A stretch of DNA of 64,000 nt from Isoperla grammatica (taxonomy: Eukaryota; Arthropoda; Insecta; Plecoptera; Perlodidae), in the NCBI GenBank assembly GCA_945910005.1, contig OX246741.1, positions 2,749,946 to 2,813,945 on the forward strand. Direction: 5' to 3'. Made by a program: the position numbers and the translations under genes. Below the pieces are notes generated by a model. It was not told where the DNA came from. It saw only the letters and a list, made by a program, of their open reading frames with translations, and did not search any database. Position 1 is the stretch's first letter, and every line of letters starts with the position of its first letter. Positions 10,681-22,860 of this stretch are shown here, piece by piece.

Positions 10681-12568
10681 GACATGAAGACGTCATGTGT
10701 TTGTGAACCGAAGGGAAAAAGCAGCAGAAACGTTGGTACACCTAATCGGTTAAAATACTTTAATAACACAAAGAGAGGCGTAAAACATTCCACTGTCACA
10801 GTTTAATCTCGCCCAAGTGTTTTTCTAAGCCACTCTTAACAGTTAAGCGCCCAATATTAGCGTGGTGTTCCACAAGAAATGTTGAGGGTGAGTCTAATTC
10901 AAAATTGTATTTAATTCCTTTTTATTAAAGCAGGAACACAGTAGAAAGTAACTCATGGTAGTGTACACACACTTTATCGTTTTATTCATACCAAATTGTG
11001 TTCAAAAAGAAAAAAGTAACAAGTTAATTACAAATATTAAAGCTTAAACAAATATGTACATTCGTGTTGAAACACTGCGTATAGTATAAAAGCCGACTGT
11101 GGTAAACGCATTTTTATCTTCAGACAAGTCGATTGCCATATTTTGGTAAGGACATGTAGAACGAAAGTATTATGACCGCTTAAAATATGTCAAACTATCA
11201 GTTCTATCCTACTTATAATTGGGTTTTATTAGCGTTCCATTTTCACTTGATTGGTTTTGAACGGGTGGAAGTACATATTATATTACATTGTGAATACATT
11301 AATTTAATGATATTTTATTTTCTTTAAATTAATAAAGTCGCCTGCTTTATTCTTAGATACAAATATATGCGATACTCGAAAACGTATGGAAGTTGTTTAT
11401 GGCTGAGCCAGCTCTCATACAGTGTTGCCGCCTCACAACACTGGGTTTCTTCAGGTGGCAACAGTGGTACCGATGACGTCACAACTAAACTATTTAACCC
11501 ACCTCCAGGACCCACTACTACTACTGTATGTTTATGAGATTTCACGATATTGAATATCTGGCTACGATGTTTATGGCCACTTAAAATATTTGGAAGTCGT
11601 CCACTTGCTCAGCCCACTTTTTATCTTTCCCATCAACACCATTATAATATTCTAACGTATCCTGTTGATTGCCAATCCAAGCGATCGATAAACGTGCCCA
11701 TGATCCTAATTTTCAAAATATTTATTACATTCAACTTTTTTTTGACGGGAAAAATGTATTTAAATCATCAACAATAAAAAATTACTTGCGTTGTTGACTC
11801 TTTAACATTTTAAGAAACGAAATAATACAAAACATAATATGTAGTTATAGGATATTGGATAAAACAGACATGTGTACAGTGAGGAAATAAATTGAAAAAA
11901 GTATTCTGGATTGTTAATTTAAATGTTACACAGTAAATATAGATCCGATTAGTGATACTGCTTAGGGTGTTGACGCAAACCTGATCCCAATCACTCGAGA
12001 TTGCTTCTGGCCACCCTGGCAACCAAACCAGGTTGCAATCTGTTATACGAACAACCAAATGCATCGTGGCAAATCTCCCACATCCACAAAACACATTGTA
12101 TTTGATATGATGATGATAATGATGTCCTCGTGATGTAAAACATTATGATATCAACAGACTTTGATAACAACTACAACAGCTGTGAGCAGGTGGATTAAAC
12201 CAGGGTTAATCTATTGTCCCCTTCCTTCCCTTCTCGTTCTCATCAAGTCCCACCTCCCCTGGTGTCACTCGGAGGCTGACGTGGGTAAATATGCCTAGGT
12301 TATTATATTGCTACACTTCAGCGGTCGGTTCGACAGGGTTTGCGTTACAATTAACTAACCCCCGTTAATTAAATATATTACGACAGTTAATTGATCTTTA
12401 ACCCTATCTGACTACTATATAGTATTTTACTAGGACTGGGGAATTTTTATTGATGTTACGTCTACTACGGTTGTAAATTTTGCCAGAATACTTCAGTGTA
12501 ACTACGGAATTCCAACGAGATTTGACTTGTATCATTGCTGTGCATTGTGTTCAATAGTTTGAGAAGCA
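10681..12568. other. Unassigned AT-rich sequence
   Basis: No gene is supported. A TATAAAAG at 11085-11092 is followed by an initiator-like TCAGAC at about 11120, but the spacing is longer than usual, so I do not call a promoter. A 17-bp sequence at 11413-11429 is repeated exactly at 44369-44385. Confidence 0.45.
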
Positions 12569-12656
12569 CTGGTCTGTGACTGGTCTATGCCTGGTCTATG
12601 CCTGGTCTATAACTGATCTAAGACTGGTCTGTGACTGGTCTATGACTGGTCTATGA
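12569..12656. repeat. 11-bp minisatellite, eight copies
   Basis: Eight units of CTGGTCTATGA and close variants (GTGA, ATGC, ATAA, AAGA endings) run head to tail without indels. More GGTCTATGG-like pieces lie about 80 bp downstream, near 12725-12755, suggesting a formerly longer array. Confidence 0.92.
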
Positions 12657-12777
12657 AGTGTGCCATGCACAAGCGCACTGTACCTGATCGGGTTATTAAT
12701 ACAGCGTAGCAGCCGTGGTCGATCCTTGGTCTGGTAGACCATGGTCTATGGTTCTAGGGCTAGATGTCATGTGAAGT

Positions 12778-13065
12778 TTCTTTATGTAAACACAACAACC
12801 ACTCATTGTTTCCACTATAAAGCATAAATGCCAAAATATGAACCGTACATTTCAAAATGTCGCTAACTTTTTGGAAAGTTCAATTTGATTTCAGAGTTAC
12901 TTGTTTTCCCGCAGGAAAATCTTCCACCAAAAAACGGCATCCATTTACTTATTTTCTTTTCAATTCAACTAAATGATTTGTTTGTTTAGTCAAAATTATT
13001 TTTCTTTAAACAGAGGTTTTGTTGGCAATTTAATTCACAAAATATTCTTTCAAGTGATACATACA
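12778..13065 (+). repeat. 288-bp tandem duplication, unit 1
   Basis: This segment starts TTCTTTATGTAAACACAAC and is repeated immediately downstream with the same length. I count five substitutions in 288 positions (about 98% identity) and no indels, so the duplication is recent. There is no open frame of note or transposon terminus inside. Confidence 0.95.
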
Positions 13066-13353
13066 TTCTTTATGTAAACACAACAACCACTCATTGTTTC
13101 CACTATAAAGCATAAATGCCAAAATATGAACCGTACATTTCAAAATGTCGCTAACTTTTTGGAAAGTTCAATTTGATTTCAGAGTTACTTGTTTTCCCGC
13201 AGGAAAATCTTCCACCAAAAAACGACATCCATTTACTTATTTTCTTTTCAATTCAACTAAATGATTTGTTTGTTTAGTCAAAATTAAGTTTCTTTAAACA
13301 GAGGTTTTGTTGGCAATTCAATTCTCAAAATATTCTTTCAAGTGATACATACA
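13066..13353 (+). repeat. 288-bp tandem duplication, unit 2
   Basis: Second copy of the preceding 288-bp unit. Differences cluster in its last third, around the TTTCTTTAAACAGAGG segment. Clean head-to-tail copies with no gap fit unequal exchange or replication slippage, or possibly a local assembly duplication. Confidence 0.95.
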
Positions 13354-15919
13354 AATCTACAATACATTGTTTTAGTTCTATCCTTGGTCAATTCCTTAGT
13401 TGTTTGCCATAATTAGGCCTAAGAAGTAACACTGTAGCAGATTCTGTGGAGAAAGGGAGATGTAATATGTAGGGATGGTCAACACAACAGTTTTTCTGGA
13501 GAAGAAATAACTATAAATTTATTTTACATCTGAACATTATAGTACAACATGATTTTATTAATATCCGTGACGTACGTAAAGCCACACTCAGTAGTTATAT
13601 TATATTAATAATTATAATAGTGACTAGTTTCTTAGGGTGGATAAAGTGTTCAATATACAACTATAAGACAACCAATTATTTCACTGTACAATCGATTCAT
13701 TGTTTATGATGTTTCGTAGGATAAAGTTCACATGGAATAGAATCTGTTTTGCATAGTTATTATGACAATGATTTTGATATGTAAAAACTTTGAATGTAGA
13801 AACTGTTAGTTTTAATTTTTACATTGTGTAGGAATGGCATCAATAATTTATTTAAATACAGTCAAGTTCAACTAATTTATGTACACTGTGGGAATGAATG
13901 ACATAGTTAACCAACATGAAATGGAGGATGATAAAATACACTGCTATGCATTATAGAAGCTCTCGTACAGACATTATCATTGATAATTATAGGGTGGGCG
14001 CGAATGTGAGTGATTCACGAATTATTTAGATGGTTATCTTCCATGCGAAATCAACATATAAGAATGGAAGGGGATGGAATGTGTTAACAGTTAACATTAT
14101 TAACAAGTAGTATAGCACTCTGCAAGTTAAGACGTTGGAACCATTGAAAGTTACAAGAAGAATAATAATCATAATAAGCTCATATTTTCGTTTATGCACT
14201 TCACAGATTATGCACAATTTCCTCATCACAGTTTTCAGCAAATAGTTTGCAATCATATTTTATACGTCATTTTCTTGGATACTCTATTATATATTTGTCT
14301 TCTTTTCATCCATAAAATAAACCCCTGTGATACGTGGCACAGTTACATATATGTACATTAAACAGTCTAGTCACATTAAAACACCTCACAGACTTTACAT
14401 GGACTAATGTAGCCAGGCATTGATGACGTAAGAGTTACTTGGCTTGGCCGACATTCAAAACGAAGACACAGAGACAATGCTAGGAAAATAATGTGGGTTA
14501 TTTTATTTTATCTGTGTTACTTTTGACTCATAACACTTGCAAGTCTTTGGCTTTTACAATAAAATTATGTTGCTCAGCAAAGACATCTTGGGTACTTCAA
14601 CATTTAATGTGAAGTCCCATTCCCATAATTCACAAGATGAACGTGTCTCTCAAAAAGCATTGTCAGTTGTGGTTTTCTTAACAATAGTACTCAAAGATAA
14701 TGTCGCAATAAAGAAGATGGTTTGGGGAATAGTGACTGCCAGCATAGAAAAACATTGCATGGCGTTGCTGTGACGGTTATCCCAGGAACATGCACTGCTT
14801 TTTATGCACGTGCAATTTTTTTATTTTCAAATCGTGGAACATGAACGTGACAAATGATAAAAAGTGACGCCGATTCCGGCAACCACAGGTTTTTGTTGAT
14901 AACAAGGAATGTTTGACTGTCTTTCAAGTTAGATCGGCATGGAATAAATGTCTCACAATCCAACACAAATTTCTAAACTCAGCTTGCATACTTCGTTCAC
15001 TTTGAGCGTCTCGTTCTCAAGGAATGCTATGAAAAATATTTCGCCAAGGAATTGTGCAGATTCTTTTCACAACCAGTGTTTTCATGTTAGCTGCACATGC
15101 CGAATGAAATTCAAGTTTTTAATAATCATGTTTTGCAGAATTCGTTGTCTTTTTGTAGAGGCATCATTGCTTGAGCGGTCATCCACGAAAACAAAGAATA
15201 ATAGCCCATGTCTGTAAGGTAATGCTCACTTGAATCTCTCTGACAAATTGTCTGACTTGCCTGAGGGCTCGGCTTAATATTCTATCTCGCCTCGTTAAAA
15301 ACTTCTACAGACAAAGATAAAAAAACGTTTTGTCAGCTGTTTCGATCGTTTTGACCCATCCTTTGTACTCGGCAGTCACCTTTCTTGGCCACTTCAGCGG
15401 TAACGCCACATTGACGATAGAGAACACTCTATAATCATCTCATCAAATGAATTACCCTCACCCTCAGCCACAGTGCACACTTCAACTCTGCATTTATACC
15501 ACTTCCTCGGTTTTTACTACTTTCAAAACGGGAAAATGGGGGTATAATTTAGAAAGTCTGTTTTTTTATTTTATGTAGCGTATCTTGAAAATATGCAGCT
15601 GTATAAAAGGTATTTTTAGCTTTTCAAGATGCATTTTATCACTCACAAACAATATCTATTTCTCATAAGTACTTTTGAATTGCATTTTTCTAAATACCAG
15701 GACGCCAAAACGATGGACATTGTGAGAGTGCGAAAGTACCTCCGATAAAAGTCCAACCGGGCGAGTGGAATAGGCCAATATGTGTGGAGTGATACCAGAC
15801 ACGGGAGTGTCTTGAAGATGTTCGTTTAGCCGCGGGCAGTCGGTTGTTGTACTTCAGTCGGGGCAACTCGTCGATGAGTCAACGATTCATAAAGTTAATT
15901 AAGGTGTTAGTAACCGAAA
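13354..15919. other. Unassigned AT-rich sequence
   Basis: No gene, RNA or mobile-element signature is visible. The open frames (up to about 89 codons) show no motif. Confidence 0.5.
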
Positions 15920-16210
15920 CTTGACGAGAGTCGACGATGACCAGCGGAAACTTCAGTTGGGAAACTTGCACCTCCGCCAATCGAGCGAGACTTCCGATGA
16001 TGACCGATGTAACCTTCGGTGGAACCCGATGATGACCGACGACGAACGACGACGTCTCGTCGGAACCATAAGTCATCCGAAGACGACCGACGACGTCCCG
16101 ACGGAACCCGATGATGACCGATGACGAACGACGACGTCCGATGATGATCGACGACGTCCCGAGGGAACCCGAAGATGACCGATGACGAACGACGACCCCG
16201 CGCTAAACGG
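15920..16210. repeat. Degenerate GAC/GATG-rich minisatellite
   Basis: Motifs such as GGAACCCGATGATGACCGA, ACGAACGACGACGTC and GACGACGTCCCGA recur in order. The units are irregular, roughly 55-65 bp, built from smaller GAC and GAT triplets. The G+C content is well above the flanks. A 139-codon minus-strand frame crosses it; its Arg/Ser/His-rich peptide follows from the repeat and is not a supported gene. Confidence 0.75.
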
Positions 16211-17544
16211 TCAGCTGGACGTTCAAGCCGACTCCTCGCCCAGGTCTCGCATCTCGCTAGCCCAGACTTGGCGCCCAGTAATGACATGGTACTGGAAGCC
16301 TCTGCCCAATGGCCATTCCACGTCACGTGACCACAGCTTACGACTGTAACAAAACAACAGAGGAACGTGTTACTAGACTGTTTGACCTGTTGACATCAAG
16401 ACGTAGCCCTAAACACAATGTACGGGACAACTCAATGTGGTAGAACACAATGACATCGTTCACGTTGACATGGATTCATGCATTGGAATAGATTTATTAA
16501 GGTCTTCATTTTCCAAAAATACAAAAACTCCCATCAAACACTTAATATTGACAAAACAATCATCATTGTATATTGATAAGTTCAAGTCTAATCAGTCAAT
16601 GAAAACGTACTGACTAGTTTAAAATTGAACCAATTTCTACAATCACAACACGTTTGTGGTTGAGAATTGGAGACTATAATGATATAGTGTGTTTGCACTT
16701 CTTTACATCAAGGCATGATACACTATACAAGTATTTTCTTCGTTGTATTTTAAGTTTGTCATGTTATACTCATTATGTGTTCTGTTACACACAAATTGCT
16801 TTTCATAAATCGTTTTTTTTTAATATATAAATCGGTACTAAGACACAATTTTATTGACTTCATATTTGATTTATATTTCTTTTAGCAATGCGTACAGGTA
16901 GTGTATGTCACAGTTGATATAACACGGTATGACATAGCATACACCAGACAACAATATCTTAGTTCCAACAGGCTGTAGGTCGCTCAAATGATTATCACCT
17001 TATTAAGCCCGGCTCTTTTTGCTCGTAGTTCGTCTGTGGCCCGTCAGTAATTGAAGGGTTCCCACCGCGCTCGCTGGGTCTGACTGCCAAGTGCCTCGTT
17101 ACGGCCTCACATCGCAACGGATAAACAATAATTGTAAGTGAAACGCAATTTAGGTTCAACAGGCAGCCCGTGTTTCAAATTTGTAGCGTGCTGCTTTGTG
17201 GTGGGTGAAGTAGTTGACGATTAAGAGCGAACCGTGTTTGATGTTGGAGAAATTATATTTGATATGAGGTTTCTACATCAGATGGGATAATTCATATTAC
17301 TTTATCGGCCTTCATTAAAAGACGTTTGGGTTCATATTGTGGTTGCCGCTTAGGTTAGATCTTTATATCATTGAGAATCGATTAAAGTTCATACTAGATG
17401 CTTAAAAATGAGTTTATATAATATTTAATTTACATTCATTTCATTGAAGTAAAATACTTGCGTTTCTGGGCCGTATTTTAACGTATTTATTTTCATCTTA
17501 CCACTAAACGCTCCCACCCCCGACGCCCAGTCTACTCCCGACGA

Positions 17545-17573
17545 GGGGGGGGCGGGGGGGGGGGGGGGGGGGG
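17545..17573 (+). repeat. G8-C-G20 homopolymer tract
   Basis: G runs of 8 and 20 are separated by a single C, followed by a short GA run. It is preceded by a C-rich stretch. Runs of this kind can form G-quadruplexes and are prone to length errors in sequencing. Confidence 0.95.
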
Positions 17574-18436
17574 AGAGAGTGTGACCAAACGACTGTGTAG
17601 AAGAGGTTGATTAGGCGTTGGTCTTGTAAACCATGATTTCTGGGTTACAAGTTCTAATTCTGGCTTGGCCATGGATGTTCTATCTACTCTTTCATGATTT
17701 CACCAGATATGCGTTACTGGAAAATGACAACTTTCATTGCCCCCCCAATAACAGTGTGTTTAAATAAAATGTTCTCTCACTTGTTAGTTATAGGTTATTC
17801 ATCATTACACAAATCATTATATTACATTTTTAAGTTTTCGAATAAAGTAAAGGATATGTAGCTTATGAATTTGTTTACACAAAAAATGTACCCGAATACC
17901 TGTGTTCCTACAATAAAGAATTCGTATTACTGAAAATAAATGACAATTCAATTCAAAATCCAAGCGCCATTGAATGCTAAACAGAATACGAATGCAAACA
18001 CTCCCAGTTTAAATATAACAACTCATGAAAAATGAGAGAAGCTAATAAAATCCACAAAATGATTGGATATTTTTATGACGTTCATTCAGCTTCAATCCGA
18101 CACTTCATATTCCACACATAAAAGTAATCATTTCCATATCAATCATTTTCCGCGTGGTTTATTTACTAGCTGAAGTGCATTTCAAACGCTCGCAATTCCA
18201 AGCCATGGAAATACCTCAATTTGTACGGGACACTAATACGATTGAAAGAAACAACGCTTAGAATATCACGTATTGGTAAGTTGGTAACGCGGTTCTCGGG
18301 CATTCGTGTATCGTATATGTGTAAGAGAATGTTTGTGCTGAATTCATGAAATGGAGGTGGATGAGGTTGATGATACAATATTACAATATTGGTCATTATG
18401 TAACTAGGTTATGGTTGTTCCATGTTAGATACTAAC

Positions 18437-18461
18437 ATGATGATGATGATGATGATGATGA
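18437..18461. repeat. (ATG)n microsatellite
   Basis: Eight uninterrupted ATG trinucleotides. Confidence 0.95.
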
Positions 18462-20949
18462 TACAATGAAGCCTGAACACATTCTTCAGAGTTTCGCTCA
18501 AGTGAACGGGCGTAAGTAACATGGGCATACATGTAGGTGGGCAGGTGCGACACTCGTACAGGAAGGAAGGCAATTCTCCGTGTCTTGTCTCTCTAGTCTA
18601 TACGAATGCGAAATATACCTCGTTTGAAGGAGATAGCTCGTTTTGTACAACCAGAATTACATAGAACTTTAGCTAAACTCATCCCTGGATTGGTTCGTAA
18701 GAGATACTTCTTCAATATTTCCGTCGGTATTTCCACTTTTCCGTAGCGGTAGCCGGTACAGGTCAGTCCGTACTGTGGGTATCTGTTGTATGTGCCCCAA
18801 TCTGGATCCCGTCCACTTTCCCCTCAACAACTAACTTCCTTTTGTGATCCGTCACCCCTCAAAATATTTCCAGCCAACCCTTCTTTTCAATACACTTTTT
18901 TAGAATTTTATTTTCTTATTTGCTCGTTCAAGTACGTATTCATATTTTGCCTTTCTATTCAGTATTCATCCACGTTATCTTCATCATGCGACGGCCAATT
19001 AGTAAAGGTAGTTAGATTTACTATCGATCCACGCTTCAAAAAACAAATTTTAACCCGAGTACGTTAATTGAAGTTTTCCCGCATGTTTTGATCAGATCTC
19101 TTCGGTGTCCACATTTAGACAAGCCAGACACCGGACTGTCAACTTTACTATCGTGATGTTACGACCAATAACCACAACGACAGTATAAATTAATTAAAAA
19201 TGTATAAAACTTCGCCGAGAAATTACAAAACAAAAAAAACTATAATTTTTTCAGCGCAATGCAGGCGATGTATCATTCATTCATCGTGGTCCCTGTCTGA
19301 GCACAAATAACTTATTGGCGGCGTGGGAATTTGCTACGGTAATGAGGTTTTGGAATAAATTATTAGATGTATCGTATGGGATATAAGATAACTCGTCAGC
19401 AAGCTGTGATTTCCTGGCTGGAGCGTCACACGCTGACAGACTTGGTTGACGATGTCGCTAAACTAAACCGAAATGGCTGATGGAGCCAACTAAATATTGA
19501 CGCAGATCGTGTGTTTAGCAACACATGTCGGAGATAATGTTCTGAAAGCTCTAGCAATTTGCATACATTTTGGGGGTTTTCTCGCTAACTGGAAATACAC
19601 GGTAAACTAGAAATTGCGTCGATTTTGTGTTTTTTTGTTGAAATATTTAGGTTTTTATCAGATATCGGAAATATGCATAAAAAAGTAAACAATAATTCAG
19701 TGTCATGTTGTATTAATACAATAGTTCGAAGTTTTGCTGTGTATAATTTAAGCGGGGTGAGCAGTGACACAATGACACGGTCACACATGCGTTGATAGAA
19801 CCACGATCCAATCAAAACACGCATAGATAAGAACACTGTGTAGATAACATTATGATAAAATGCATTCATATAATGTCTCGTGGAAATATGAACATGTGGG
19901 TTTATTAACGGTTCATTGCACAGGGCGTGTAGTTCGTTTTAAGCGGAAGTTTTGAAATTCAATTTTTTAATAACAAAACGAATTGAAATTGAGAATGTGG
20001 TTCAGTGTAATGTTTATTAACATAGAGGATAGGTAGGTTTATACTCAAATAAATATATGTATATTTTGAAATTTAGAAACCTGAGTTGTTCGCGTTTATA
20101 ATGTTATTGTTTTCAAATGTAGTCTGATCCATAAAATAATCACTTGTGTTACAGGCGACGTACACGATCTACAAGTATTTACATGTACACATAATTTATT
20201 TACATACTTTGAAGTTGTAATAACAAACATTGTATGTCCGTGGACAACTTTTGTCGCCAAAACAAACCTCCCTATATGTCCATTCAAAAGCTCTACAAAG
20301 AAAATTAAAAAATATCATCCTTCGACGTTCCTAGTATTTCAGGTATACAAAATGGAAATAACATTTTAAAGATAATATTTGATGAATAAATGAAGACATG
20401 AGAGAAAAGGAAAATATAATTAAACTTTTTTTTAGAAATAATAGCTTCACGATAAACGCACTGAGCGGGCATATTATGTGTATTGAATTATGAATATGAT
20501 AAACCGATTTATATTCATTGCCGAATAGTGAAATTTGATAACCGCATTAAACCAGAATCAATCCAAATCCCATCAAACTCAACAAAGAACTAAACCAACG
20601 TAATCTACTTGAATAAATTCCTAAAGTATAACTAACTTTAGTGTGTACAATATCCTTTAATCCCCAATTAATGACTAGTAACGTTAAATCGAAAACGTTA
20701 ATATGGATTCATCTCTCCGTTTCGATAGAGGCAGGTTTACCCGCGGGATGGATGTGAGTGTAAAAGCCCCGCGTAAAGCATTCATATACAGGTATCAAGC
20801 TCAGCCAAAGCTTGTTTCATTCACTTTACGTTTCATCGAATACGCTGTTGGCCGATACACAGACCAAAGCGTTCAAACCATGGATTAAATCGGTTTGCCT
20901 TTATATGGGCTCCGATCGGGGGGCGGCCAAGTTTAGTGAAATACGAATA

Positions 20950-21058
20950 GAGGTGACTCAGAAGTAACACACGAGAATCTTTTGGTAGGTCGCGGGTTGG
21001 AGGTTGATTGGAGGTTTTTCCGAGGTTTTCCTGACTCATAAGAATAATGCTGGCAAAC
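20950..21058 (+). mobile_element. Degraded SINE-A copy
   Basis: The head reads GAGGTGACTCAGAAGTAACA, matching the A-box region of the 55.6 kb copy (GAAGTGGCTCAGTGGTAACA). It continues with an ACACGAGAAYCT-like segment and then a body segment, CCGAGGTTTTCCTGACTCAT, followed by AATGCTGG. The B box is decayed (GGGTTGGAG). It stops where the long palindrome begins. Confidence 0.6.
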
Positions 21059-21070
21059 GTAAAGTCGTGA

Positions 21071-21435
21071 ATGCAAAGTAGCTTCACGTTAAAAACCACA
21101 CAAATTTTCATTTTTAAAATTATATCTCAAGAATGCTACTCGAAACTGAAAATCTTAGTTAAGAGCGAACTGTGGTGTGGTAAGCCTACATACTGAATGA
21201 TAAATATAAACAATATTATTGTCAGCAGGGTAGTTATTTAATTAGTAGTGAAGATTAAATGCAAATGACTACCATATTGGTTATAATGTTAGATACTTTT
21301 AGCATTCAGTTTGTAGGGATTACCAAACCACAGTTCGCTGTTGACTCAGATTTTTGATTCCGAGGTGCATTCGTGAAATATAATTAAAAAATTAAACTTT
21401 GGAGCGATTTTGAACGAGATTCTACTCTGTCCCAT
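21071..21435. mobile_element. ~365-bp full-length imperfect palindrome (foldback)
   Basis: The left half (about 21071-21245) matches the reverse complement of the right half (about 21255-21435) along its whole length, with scattered substitutions and small indels. The best block is AGCGAACTGTGGT at 21154-21166, with its complement at about 21341-21353. Other paired blocks are TTTTTAAAATTATAT, GAATGC, CTACATACTGAATG and GGTAGTTATTT. The apex is the AT-rich TAGTAGTGAAG. Arm identity looks like roughly 70-80% by eye. There is no coding frame. It fits either an old foldback/MITE or a hairpin-RNA locus. I cannot fix a target-site duplication. Confidence 0.75.
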
Positions 21436-21439
21436 TATC

Positions 21440-21454
21440 AAAAAAAAAAAAAAA
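21440..21454 (+). repeat. Poly(A)15 run
   Basis: Fifteen A residues just beyond the right end of the palindrome. It may be the tail of a retroposed copy or plain low-complexity sequence. Confidence 0.85.
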
Positions 21455-21774
21455 TATAAAAAATGTTGATGTTTTCTACCACCGATCATTGTTTAACCTT
21501 GTTGCACTTCCGTGACAACAGTGCACGGATGTGGGTATAGTGATCGCAGTCAGCCCATGGAAACAATAGAACCATTCGAGCTAGACTTATTTTAATCCTC
21601 CAATTAATCTTCTCAAATTATTTAACGCTAGCGATAAGCTTAGTTAGAAACACAACTGCATTGAATACATGAATTATGAACTGAGGGTTTTAGTGCTTCA
21701 GTGCAGCGCGGGAAAAATGTGGTCCTAAAATACAACAAAAATCAATAACAATTCAAAAGGATATTTATTGGAGA

Positions 21775-21935
21775 ACCCTCTCGGGGGTGGATTTGTTGTG
21801 AAATCCAGAAATAAAAAAATAAACTGGAAATTGAACTCAGGTCTCCCACTTGCCGGGTGGGCGCCTTGACTCCTAGACCTGCGTATGAAGTTACAATATT
21901 TGCATGTATATGTGTGGCTGGTCAACTCAAAGGTA
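21775..21935 (-). mobile_element. SINE-B copy, tRNA-derived
   Basis: On the minus strand the sequence GCAGGTCTAGGAGTCAAGG leads into CACCCGGCAAGTGGGAGACC and then a degenerate B box, TGAGTTCAATTTC. An AT-rich body ends near GGATTTCACAACAAATCC. The block CCCGGC..GTGGGAGAYCTGRGTTCRA is shared with 49.7 kb. The tRNA-like head and shared layout suggest a second SINE family, which I label SINE-B. The A box is weak, so the isotype of the parent tRNA is unclear. Confidence 0.55.
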
Positions 21936-22042
21936 ACTGATTAGTTGCAGTGTATCGTTCACTGCCATATAGATGTTATAAAGCATAATATATTCAGATA
22001 CTTTATTGCCAATCCTGGTGGTCAAAGGGCTGTTTTCTAGGT

Positions 22043-22092
22043 GTTTACATTGATACTGAGTACGAAGAACGTACTCAACCCCCCATGTAAAC
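22043..22092. repeat. 50-bp nested hairpin
   Basis: The outer arms are GTTTACAT and ATGTAAAC. The inner arms TGAGTACG and CGTACTCA enclose a 5-nt loop. An internal loop of 6-7 nt separates them, and CTAG/TAG extends the outer stem. The shape resembles a short precursor-like stem-loop, but nothing shows it is transcribed. Confidence 0.7.
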
Positions 22093-22728
22093 TAGGCTAA
22101 TGTTATTTCAGTTTGTTAGTTTTGTTTCTACTGACACAATATGTTTTCCAGTTCAAATAGAGAAATATTTTCGACCAGTTCAGTTCTAGTGTACTGTCCG
22201 TTACCATCTTGATCGTCCATGACAAGGGAGACCTGATTGAGAAACCATTCCTAATGATGCCATTTCGAAGCCATCTTTCGTGAATCCATAGGGGTCGCTA
22301 CAGTCCACTCCAAAAACATGTCACGCTCAACACTGGTTGTTGAGGGCGGTGATGGGCTCAAGGGGCGCATGTTTTTGAATAGAGGCTTCGCGCGTATCCC
22401 GGAAATCAGAAGAGGGATGACGAGAGCGAACGACCAAGCCGCTACCCCACGAGACTTGCTATGAACCAATCACTGCTCTTTTTTATTTGGCAGACAGAAG
22501 TGAAGAAACCGTCAATGATAAGGACGGGGCCACCAAATGGAAGGTCAAAGAAGTCAGAAGAAAGAGACAACAAATAAAGCGGGGAGGGGGATTTAATGGA
22601 TGGTCGATATTTGCGGTGAGGTTTGGAGGACGGTCAGGAGAAATGAGGGATTTCTGCCTTCTGTACGCTTGGAGGATTCTGTTGGCAAGGAGAGCTAGTG
22701 CGACGACGATGGGAGATTAAATTATTAA

Positions 22729-22860
22729 GGGCCGGTATTTCAATGTCCAGTTAAAATCTACTTTTCAGTTAGATTGTTTTCACCATGACAACGGCCAATA
22801 GAAATACACCAAACTTAGCTTACCTGACAGTTAAATTTACTTGACATTTTAACTGGACAT
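22729..22860 (+). mobile_element. Palindromic MITE copy 1 (3' terminus lost)
   Basis: It begins with the terminal repeat GGGCCGGTATTTCAATGTCC and is nearly identical to the reverse complement of the element at 29.5 kb. The last 14-15 bp of the right terminal repeat (TGAAATACCGGCCC) are missing; after AACTGGACAT the sequence departs. Upstream is TAA, which could be one half of a 3-bp target duplication. There is no coding capacity, so it would depend on a transposase encoded elsewhere. Confidence 0.88.

Larger units (their letters stand above)
16211..20949. other. Unassigned AT-rich sequence
   Basis: Apart from the G-rich tract near 17.5 kb and the ATG microsatellite near 18.4 kb, nothing recognisable is present. 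Frames of up to about 94 codons have no domain. Confidence 0.45.

Noticed and set aside
10278..10799. 173-codon minus-strand frame with a Ser-Thr-Ala-His-Gln repeat
   Set aside because: It exists only because the 8-bp unit lacks stops on that strand; the non-repeat ends show no gene features.
11085..11126. TATA box plus initiator
   Set aside because: TATAAAAG and TCAGAC are about 37 bp apart, longer than the usual spacing, and no coding sequence follows.
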